Shown here: positions 55,300 to 64,000 of the stretch, in pieces | Layout of the letters: each line of letters begins with the position of its first letter | How positions within the stretch are numbered: the first letter of the stretch is position 1 | Assembly (NCBI RefSeq): GCF_010389155.1 | Contig: NC_057766.1 | Location: forward strand, 26,173,516-26,237,515 | Source of the DNA: Erigeron canadensis | Taxonomy: Eukaryota > Streptophyta > Magnoliopsida > Asterales > Asteraceae | Length of the DNA: 64,000 nucleotides | Direction of reading: 5' to 3' | Made by a program: the position numbers and the translations under genes | Notes under the pieces: generated by a model | The model's input: only the letters and a program-made list of their open reading frames with translations | Databases searched by the model: none | What the model was told of the DNA's origin: nothing

Positions 55300-58150
55300 T
55301 TACTTCACAATTTAACCTCCCTCCATTGCCCTGAACCTGTGAGGAAATGATCTTACAAAGAAAATTTTAACAATTGTTATAGTAAAATAGAAAATTATTA
55401 TTATTAGATAGAAGATAATAAGGCTTTGAATAGCCTCTAAAGAACACATATTGGTATAGGACTACATTGTTGTAAATTGGTTGATAACATTACATTGAAC
55501 TACGTCCCTATTTATAAGAGAATTTGTAAGTTATTAAGGAAACTAAATCACAGCCTATAATCTCTTTCGGTATCTTCTATTTTTGGAGATGATAATTTTA
55601 TTCTGATCCAATATTTTAACAGATCGAAAATACCTAAATCCTTGGTTAACATTGAGACGTTGATTTGTCATAATAACAGTTTTGGTAATATTAGTTTAAG
55701 TTGATTGAGAACCACAGCTTTTTGTTCTTGAGTTGTGTTTGTTCTCAAACTGGTAAAGCAATGTGAATAGCTTAACGTTAAATGGTTTAGAATTTGCCCA
55801 TACTATAGTTAATGCTTAAAACCTTCTAAAGTTTTTTGTTAAATGTTTTGATCAACTTGCAAGTACTGGTCAAATAGTTTTTTGTAGAAGACGGGCTGTT
55901 GATCAACTTGTGGAAGAGATTTTTGGTACAATTCGACTTAAGCTCTTACTGTTAGTGTCAAAAATTCGGATGAGCTGGTGGACTTGTTAGCTCCTTGGAA
56001 GTTACTTAGTTCTATTGGTATTTTGTAATGTACGTAATATTGGGTCGAGCTGTTAGTTTGTATTTTCTAGCATGCTAGTCAGTCGTTTTTTCAGTCTTAA
56101 CATCTAGGTGTTAGCTAGCATCGGGCAATGGTTGTTGCACTTTTGGGTGCATGTCTTGTAACAAAGCCATATTGATAACTCAGCCAGCCACTATGCCTGT
56201 ACTTATTGTTTTGGTATATATAACAGCTAACCTTTATACCAAATAAAAGCTTGCAAATAATTAATATAACATGTGTAGTCATGTTTGGAATGCTGCTTAT
56301 TCAAAAAAGAAAAAAAAAATTGGACGAAGAATTGTTCTACGAAACTTGAATTGTACGATACTCTGCCCTTGGTGACGTGTAATGGATTTTATTCTTACAC
56401 GTAGTGCTCAAAAATTCCCTCTAGACTTGGCTGCTATTGAAGCTCCAACAACAAATGGACAAGTCTTTGGTCTGATTGTATTCCATCCGCTTGACCTCCC
56501 ATTAGAAAAAACTCGAACCATTCATATTAGTATATTTACTGCCTTGTTTCCATTACTCTCAGTTTGTAAAGTTTTACTCAACCAGTTGATTTACTTTTCA
56601 AATTTGATCAAGTTTTGCAGGAGGAGTTTGAAGCTTTAAAGGGGGCATATCTATGACTATATGACTACAGGAAATGTGACTTTTGTATTTATTTAGATTG
56701 GCAAAGCTAAGGAACTAATGGTTGACTTTTGTGCTTACTTAGATTTCCACTTTTGTTTTCCCATTGAAAGTAAAAGCTTTTTGGCATGCAATAGCTTATA
56801 TTTTTATAGTTTAATTTAAGGTTTATAAAAGAATCTGAGCTCTTTAAACACTTGTTTTATTGTAGCAAGAGCTTTTTATAAATAAATGTTTGTCAAAAAG
56901 CATTTGTAAGAATTCTCGTTGGAGATGATCCTCAGAGTAATGATCACTCTATCCAACCATGAGAAGGCAGACTTTATTTAGAAACATAACAAAAATAAGC
57001 TAATAACGAAATAGAAAGTGAGAAGCAAGAAAGCGAAACATTAAAGGGAAGGGAGAAAAGAATCCAAACCGGCAACAAACCACAACCTATATGGTTTATG
57101 CAGCCAAGACAGGAACCATGTGTACATGGTAAGAACTTTGCATCTGCTTTGCAAGTGTAGCAGATGCAGCAGACATTGTCATCACCTTCTGTTTCTTCTT
57201 TCTAGCTCGCCTTCTTTACCATTCTGGATATGAGATGGCTAGAAAAATCTTCTAGTTGCCCGAGTTTTGTGAGATGAATGTCCCCCATAAAAGTTCCAGC
57301 ATGCTAAAGTGGCAAAAGAAACTAAGAACACGACATTATTGTCGCTGGTAAAGAAGCTAAATGGCAAAGAAACTTGATTTATGAGATTTCATTGTGACCT
57401 AAACCTATAGCACCCTGCACCCATTTCTATCCATAGTGATAATGCTGCTCTGGGAAGATGTACAATGGGAAGTCTAGACAACTAGGTGTGAGATATCATG
57501 ATTCGTGAACTTATCATGAATTGGGTGAATTCTATAGAGTTTGTAAGATCACAACAGAAACAGAACTTGGTTGATCTCTTGACGAACGGGATTAGCTAGA
57601 GACTTGGTTAATGAGTCTGCTGAAGGGATGAGTTTGAAGTCTACCTAAATTTCTAATTGTAAAATACCTAATTCTCTTATGATATTATCAAAAGCTCAAT
57701 TCAATGTGAAAAGCTTACACATAAAATTTAGAGCACATGAGTTTACTATCATTACACTTAAAACTTAGAGCACATGAGTTTACTATCATTACACTTAAAA
57801 CTTAGAGCACATGAGTTTACTATCATCCCAAGGTATGTGCTTGGACCTGCTCATGGTTAGGTTGAAATATAATTTCTTAATAGTTCCTTTGAAAGTGTTG
57901 TAACAGATGCATGAATAAAGAGAACTACCTATATGAATGTGAATTAAGTTTTGCCGCTTTAGAAAGCTTTGGACTTTTTATTTTGGATACATTCATGAAT
58001 GGATATAGACGCATGGCTTGTATAACATCAAAGTAACTTTATAATATCTGAAAGCTTATGTGTATATTATTTTCAGTTATTCAAATGGGTTGAAGAGTTC
58101 AACTCTTAGAACACACCGATTCTTGAATATTTGGAAATGTGTAATATACT
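55300..58150. other. Intergenic DNA, possible copia-like solo LTR, otherwise nothing recognised
   Basis: A segment of about 322 bp (55950-56271) starts TGTTAGTG, has a TATA-like gtatatataac, and ends ATATAACA, like a small Ty1/copia LTR, but no target duplication matches. The frame at 56382-56639 has no recognised homology. A piece at about 56480-56630 shares diverged sequence with 59530-59660 (agtttgtaaagttttac...ttttgcag), possibly an old exon-intron relic. No convincing gene. Confidence 0.3.
57728..57829. repeat. 37-bp tandem repeat, about 2.8 copies
   Basis: Units beginning ttagagcacatgagtttact start at 57728, 57765 and 57802. Confidence 0.95.
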
Positions 58151-58199
58151 AAAGTGAAAATTCAACTCTTAGCACCGTTTATTGTTATTTTTTTTGTCC

Positions 58200-59511
58200 T
58201 TTTTCAGTTTTCATGTCAAATTTCAAGTACAACAACAACAGAACCCTCAAAATGCACCCGAGGCGGGTAGCGTCGCATCGACTCATGATGAAGTAGAAGA
58301 AGTTTAAACAGCGAGGCAGAGAAGGCGGGGCAAATAACCGGTAGAGAAAAGAAATTGGGAGGATGATGATCCGGAGTTGTTGGCGAAATGTTCGGTGCAT
58401 TATTCGGTGGACCCGATCGTGGGTAAAAGCCAAACGGATGCCATTTTTTGGAATGAAGTGTAGCAATGTTCAAGAAGGAGACGAGATACGACTTTCGTAC
58501 CAAAAGCTAAATTCATGGCAAATGGAGCAAGATTAAAAAGGCTTTTAAAGAATTTGGTGCGGCGTACAAGAAGGTTACCGAGCACGGTCGACAAAGCGGG
58601 GCGGATGATAAGCAGGTGTCTCAAGCGGTCATAGACTTTTACAAGAAACAAACAGGGGAGAAACATTGGCATTACCAGAAGTGTTCGGAGCATCTTCAAA
58701 AGGTGGTCAACTTTTGGAACGACAACGCCTCGACGAGTAGGCCACTGGCTCCAGCAGCAAAGTTGACTGCCGATGATTCACCACGTGGTGCGACCCCAAA
58801 TTAAATGGGACCCTCATTTGAAGGGTTATTTGGCGAGGACCCGATTAAGAGATCAGTGGGTCGCAACGTAAGCTGTAGGTTGTCTAGTTTGTTCGATGCA
58901 ACATCTAACCGGTTGTTGGGTTCGTAAGCGGCCCAAAGTATTACTGCATATGTTCGAATGCCACAAGAAGCTTTGGCACAGGCACAGATTAGGGATGCCA
59001 TGAAGTTTTTGGCCAAATCGATTCCAACGGGTCTGTCGAGGAAAGACTTGAAGGCTCACATGTCATATCGAAGATTCTTGAAAGAAAAGTGGGGGAGCAA
59101 GTTTTATGCCGATGCCGACAACGAGGAAGAGGTCGACGACGACAAACAAGACGACGAGTAGTTTTACGTAATTTTAATAATGTAGTTTTAATTTTAGTTG
59201 TGATGTTTTAATTTTAGTTGTAATGTTTTAATTTTATCCTGTTTTAATTTTAATTGTAATGTTTGAATTATGTAATTTGTTTCAATTTAGCTCTAATGTG
59301 TTTTATTTTTATTAATGTAATGTTTTTTTAATAAAATTAAATTTATGTTATTTTAAGATAAATATAAAATATAAATAAATAAAAGTTGTGGAAAAGATGA
59401 GGAAGAGTTAGGGTTGGTAGTGAGTAGTAAAAGGTGATTTAAGGAGTAAGAAAAGCTGATGTGACAGTGAGGAAGAGGCGGGAAAAGCTGTAGGGTTGGT
59501 AAAGGCCTTAT
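58200..59511 (+). pseudogene. PIF/Harbinger ORF1-type (Myb/SANT, NAM-like) pseudogene and element 3' end
   Basis: Joined by eye across frameshifts, the plus strand gives KLGG/WEDDDPELL-type acidic residues, then WSKIKKAFKEFGAAYKKVTE, VSQAVIDFYKKQTGEKHWHY, KCSEHLQKVVNFWND and, after a stop, RRFLKEKWGSKFYADAD with an acidic tail. This matches the trihelix/Myb-like ORF1 that accompanies Harbinger transposases and is often annotated as GSTT3- or NAM-like. Stops after RGATPN and near 58380 and 58465 break it. Downstream DNA ends gctgtagggttggtaaaggcc then tta, resembling a Harbinger TIR with a TTA/TAA target. No DDE transposase is present. Confidence 0.6.
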
Positions 59512-60740
59512 AGATTCTTCACACTCCATTTAGAAAACTAGAAAAACTAAGAATAGTTTACTACTTTATTCCATTACTTGTGATGATACGATCTCAATTT
59601 GTAAAGTTTTACTACTAAATGAGCTGATGCACTTTGCAAAATCTTGCAGCTTAAAGAGATGGTAATTCTACCAAAGAGGGGTTGGCTCCAGACTTCAAGA
59701 AGCAAAAGAACTAGCTAGGGGACGGTTTGACAAGGCACGCATGATCCAAAGTTTCTCAACACTTCATCATCTACTAGTTGATTTATAATGTTACTCCTTT
59801 TTTCTGTGACATTGTTTGGAAAAAAATGATTTGTTGGTCAAAAATTTGATGAGATTTATTAGATTGGAACAGTAATGAGCACTTGAGCAGGCTGGGGAAC
59901 ACGTCAAAGCATGTAATCTCATATGGGCCAGAGGCCCAGAGTATAGACCTGAAATAACTTCTATGTTGTTTTCTTATGCTTCCTATAAATAATGTGTGTT
60001 ATATATCTCTACTAAGGTGTTTGGCAACTTTACTAGCATCTTGACATTTGGATTGAAATCAAAGGTCAACATTCAAAGATCATCTTTGAATCTTGACCCT
60101 TGATTTTAATTTAAGGATTATAAATAACTTTAGAGGATCTCAATCCATGTTTGGCCTAGCTTTTTTTTGGCTTATGCTTATTGTTTACTTTTTGTAAGCA
60201 TATAAGTTATTATCTCGAAAACATCCATTGAAATCAGTTTTACTTATCTGTGATTTAACCTAAAGAACTACCAAATTAAAATCTATAAATGTGTTAGCTG
60301 TCATTTACATACGTTTAGCACACAATCATTCAACAGGGTTTATAAAATCGGCGTTAGTTTTTGTTAGTATAAAAAGGATCCATGGTGCATGACTCCATGT
60401 CACTGTGTCGTCGTGAGTTAGCACGTCATGGTATGCGCTAACAAAACGACTAGAGAATGTTATTTTCATTTCTTTCTTGTTTGTCTTCTTAAATCATGGG
60501 CTTCTTAGGGTTCTAGAATCGTGAACTAACTGAAAACACATTTCCATCATACTCAGGTACCAAGAGTTGGTTGCAAAATTAGGTATAAAAAAGTTAGAAA
60601 TTGCCTAACAAAACATTTTTAAATGAACAAGTTTATGTAGTGCCAGCTCTATTAAAGAGTATGCAAATAATTATGGAACAATGTTAAACATCTTGTTTAT
60701 GTTAATGAAGGGATACAAATGATTTTCTTTTTAATGCTAA
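59512..60740. other. Intergenic DNA, nothing recognised
   Basis: No credible exon. The stretch 59530-59660 shares diverged sequence with 56480-56630. Confidence 0.4.
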
Positions 60741-60744
60741 TAAA

Positions 60745-61330
60745 TTAAAACGAATCAAGAAAAACGAGAAACAACCTTAACTCGACATAAAGACCACATA
60801 GAACTATGTTGAGGGGATTAAGGCTCGAGGTATGCCGGCTTGTGCTCTTCAAACAATAAACCTCATTCCCTTGTCTACAAAAGGAATAAACTAGGCAACA
60901 TATTTGCTTATTTTTGCGTTTGACTGTGCAACTTGACATACTAGAAAAGATAATATATGCAAAAGATATGTAAGTTTTATATATGGATAAGATATAACGA
61001 TGGCATTTTGTTTGCAGACAAAACATAAAAAGCCTTAAGAGACAAACAAAATACACCTATTGTGTGGTAAGAGACTACAGTATATAAGATGATATTAACT
61101 AAGATAACCAATGAAACAAGAAACAATGCTGACTCTGCATAAAGAGCATATAAAAGTATAGAACTATGTTTGCGGCCCGGGCTGTGCCGGCTTTGTGCTT
61201 AGCTTTATATTACCAAAGCCCATTCCCCTTGACAACTGATGGAATAAACTTGACAGTATATATAATGATATTCATAATTTGTAAACTATGAACATGACAG
61301 AATTGCTTCTCGTTTTAAAGAAATTAAGAT
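60745..61330. repeat. Unclassified dispersed repeat, copies 2 and 3
   Basis: Two copies (about 60745-60910 and 61090-61330) share catagaactatgttg-like, (tg)ccggctt(t)gtgct and cattccccttgacaac-like words. They match copies at 45180-45460 and 45870-46050. Confidence 0.45.
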
Positions 61331-62100
61331 TAGAATATTAAGATCCATGTCCTTAACCATCAAGTCACTATCCTATCAAGTCAGTCGCGGGCTGTGACTA
61401 TGTCGCCTCAAATCAAGGTCATAGAAATGTATGAAAATGACCTGAATGGTATGGATTTGATAGGTTCGACACTTCGTTTACATTAGAAGAAAAATAAGGC
61501 TTAAAAACAAAACAAATATGGAATACTAGCTACTTTTCTATCATACACACATTTGCCAAGTTGATTGTCTCTACTCTTGAAACACAAACTTCCACAAGAA
61601 GGGCATCTTTGACAAAAGCCCAAAGAAAATACACCAAAACCAAAAGACTCAAGATCACAATATCGTAGGAAACAAGTTCTAATGTCAAATACTACGAAAG
61701 ATTATGTCGAATACTACCAAAGATGTAGAAAAAATGCTACACGTTAAACACTTGTGGAAAATAAATGACAACGAAAGAAAAAGGAGCAAACAAGGGATGG
61801 AAATCAACCCTCCTATCATTTCATTATTAAAAATAGATATATCAACAATATTCTCCCAGGTAAGAACCATGGGAAAAATTTTAAATCCAGTGGAAGCAAT
61901 ATTATCTGCATTTTGTTTCGAAACAAAATGCGCTTTGCTCCAGAAAACATCAAACAAGAAAATGAAGCAAAAACAAACAAGAACATCAGATAGGATACAA
62001 CTAACTTTCAACGAAGTAAAAAAAGAAGGGTTGTTCCAAATCTAATACATAATTTTTTAATCTCCCTCCCAATAGGCTTCATAGTTTGGTGACCCAAATT
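61331..62100. other. Intergenic DNA upstream in coordinate of the second GS
   Basis: AT-rich. Open frames on both strands at 61685-62045 mirror each other and show no recognisable homology. It includes the 3' flank of the minus-strand GS gene. Confidence 0.4.
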
Positions 62101-62109
62101 TCTATTTTT

Positions 62110-63930
62110 TCAAGACAGGATGGTGGTCTCGGCAATCATAGAGGTCACGACGTATGGATCCATGTTTGAAGCTGGTCGTCGGTCCTCAAAGTAGCCTTTC
62201 CCTTCCTTCTCTGTGTCCCTCCCAACACGAATAGATGCTCCACGGTTGGCAACACCCTATACAATGATTTAAAACCAAAAAAATCAAATCTATGTGGAAC
62301 ATAAAATGTAAATTCAATGAGTTTTAAATTGTAGAGGTCAATGTATATACCCATAAGAAGGTGTTTATATCGGCAGTCTCATGACGACCAGTGAGACGAC
62401 GTTCATTGCCTTCACCATAAGCAGCAATGTGTTCTTTGTGCTTCAGACTCAACTTCTCGATAGCTTTCTTGATGACCTCGTATCCTCCATCTTCCCTCAT
62501 GGATTTGGTGCTGATGATCATGATCATGAAGTTATGATTAGAATAAACATAACAAATTGGCATAATTGGAATACGACTAAGAAGTTAGATCAAGTTACCT
62601 ATAATTCGTGTGAGCACCAGCACCATTCCAATCACCCTGTTCAAAGTCACCTCGTTTAGATCCAATACTCACTTTACATTATAGATGTGACTGAAGGTAG
62701 AAAAATATATGGAAATTGAGAAAACGAAAAAGAACTGACCGGAATTGGTTTAGGGTCGAAAGAGACAACCACTCCAGCGATTTCAGTAATCCTCTGGGGA
62801 AAGATAAATAATAGAAGGTTTAAGGCAAGGTTTAAGGTTTAGCCTTAGTGTATCATATCAAGACTACAAGAACAGATGGTATATGTAGGATACCTCAAGA
62901 ATGTAACGGGCGACCCACAATTCATCACCCGCTGAGATACCTTCCGAAGGTCCTACTTGAAATTCCCACTGTGTACAAACAAAAGGGCATTATGCAGTGT
63001 TAAAATAAAATATTAGGCCAATGTTAGACGGATTTTGCTCAAAAAGTTCATAAATTTACCTGTCCAGGCATGACTTCTCCATTAATACCGGAGATGTTGA
63101 CGCCAGCATAAAGACAAGCCTTATAGTGCGCATCAACAATATCACGTCCAAAAGCCTTATCAGCACCAATACCACAGTAGTATGGTCCCTAAAACGCAGC
63201 AAGTAGAATTGTTATGAGTATATACTGCGGAGTATATAAATAAAAGTAAGAAGATAACTTGACATTATGAACATCCATAAGCAGGAAGACAATTACCTGT
63301 GGACCAGGGAAACCACCTAGAGGCCAGCCCAAAGGCCAGCTGACATCCTTCTGCAACAAAGTGTATTCTTGTTCAATTCCATACCTATCAACATGGAAAC
63401 CATTATGAAACAAGTCCTGAAAATTAATGTCAAAGATCATAACTTTTAAAGGGTTTAACGAAAATATACCATGGAACCTCCTTTGCGACTTCAGGTTTGC
63501 TGAAGATTTTCGCAGCAGCACACCTCTTGTTAGTTGGAATTGGCTCGCCAGCAGGGGTGTACGCGTCACAGATCACCTAAAATATAGATCATTTATTAAA
63601 AATTTTGGTCACAAAGTTACAATCAATAAGTAGATGATACTAAACATAAGTCCACAAAAAGTATTATTCCTAAGATTCTTAAGAGATTACCAAGATATTG
63701 TTTCCCCTTCTGAATGGGTCCTTGAAAATGGCTTGTGGGCTGTTTCATTCAACATAAATCTAATTCAATAAACCATTATTTACGTAACAAATTATAAGAT
63801 ATAATTCTAAGGGAACGAATGTGTACTATAAAATGACTTCGCTGTCCTCGCCAGGGGCTTGCCCTGTCGAAGAACCATCGTAATTCCACTTAGGTAGCTC
63901 CTTAGGATCATTCACTGCTTTTGGAAGAGT
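62110..63930 (-). CDS. Glutamine synthetase, cytosolic GS1 type (partial, 5' end beyond window)
   Basis: Ten exons are visible: 63930-63827, 63739-63691, 63576-63470, 63384-63297, 63188-63060, 62968-62894, 62793-62740, 62636-62599, 62510-62351, 62256-62110. Exon lengths equal those of exons 3-11 of the copy at 24962-32868, and all introns are GT-AG. The protein is a conventional cytosolic [97 protein letters not shown]. Introns are short, unlike the other copy. The C-terminus ends ETTILS because a TCT-TGA replaces the usual Trp-Lys-Pro codons, so it lacks the family's last residues. Exons 1-2 lie past 64000, so cytosolic location is inferred from the GS1-like sequence. Confidence 0.92.
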
Positions 63931-64000
63931 CTAAAAAAAACACACAAATACCAAAAATAAATTTCAAAAATAAATGAGGATACATCCCATAATTAACTAA

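Noticed and set aside
58185..59059. Several minus-strand frames of 68-99 residues
   Set aside because: They are antisense to the Harbinger ORF1 pseudogene and have no recognisable domains.
61685..62045. Overlapping 108- and 113-residue frames on both strands
   Set aside because: No homology, no intron or UTR context, and mutual antisense overlap.

Overview
This window is nuclear DNA from a flowering plant, very probably a eudicot and perhaps an asterid or Asteraceae species. The reasons are AT-rich sequence, genes split by GT-AG introns, a P-class PPR gene, an RPW8-type NLR, two cytosolic glutamine synthetase genes, an exosome subunit gene, a plastid ndhH insert, and many Helitrons, SINEs, MITEs and LTR/CACTA/Harbinger remnants. 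The lineage is inferred from sequence style, not proven.

Layout. 1-7.3 kb: repeats only (two SINE-like copies, a GC-richer block that may be organellar, a 0.44-kb Helitron, an RPA-like fragment, and a 3.15-kb solo LTR with a perfect 5-bp target duplication). 7.9-15.8 kb: a graveyard of disease-resistance and unidentified gene pieces. It holds an RPW8-NLR remnant, a Helitron, two inverted broken copies of an unrecognised gene, an NB-ARC pseudogene and dispersed exon fragments. 17.7-19.7 kb: an intronless PPR gene on the minus strand. 22.1-24.7 kb: a Helitron carrying gene fragments, just upstream of the first glutamine synthetase gene (24.96-32.87 kb, plus, 12 exons, divergent but intact). Its introns hold a SINE containing plastid ndhH, a second SINE and two short Helitrons. 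35.8-39.1 kb: an intact five-exon RPW8-NB-ARC-LRR helper-type resistance gene with SINEs in intron 1. 39.75-41.6 kb: exosome subunit RRP42 on the minus strand, with a probable 5'UTR exon near 43.0 kb. 44-61 kb: almost entirely transposon-derived (SINE pieces, three Helitron copies or ends, a TIR element with an E-box-like motif array, a foldback MITE, a CACTA remnant with transposase-like pieces, an LRR receptor fragment, a Harbinger ORF1 pseudogene). 62.1-64 kb: a second, conventional cytosolic glutamine synthetase on the minus strand, running off the window end.

Functional links. The two glutamine synthetases share every comparable exon length and point at each other across about 29 kb, so they look like old local or segmental paralogs. 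The intact NLR and the NLR debris at 7.9-15.1 kb are one family, so this is a decayed RPW8-NLR cluster with one survivor. PPR and RRP42 are unrelated housekeeping genes. I found no tRNA, rRNA or CRISPR. All protein reads, splice sites and identity counts were made by eye.
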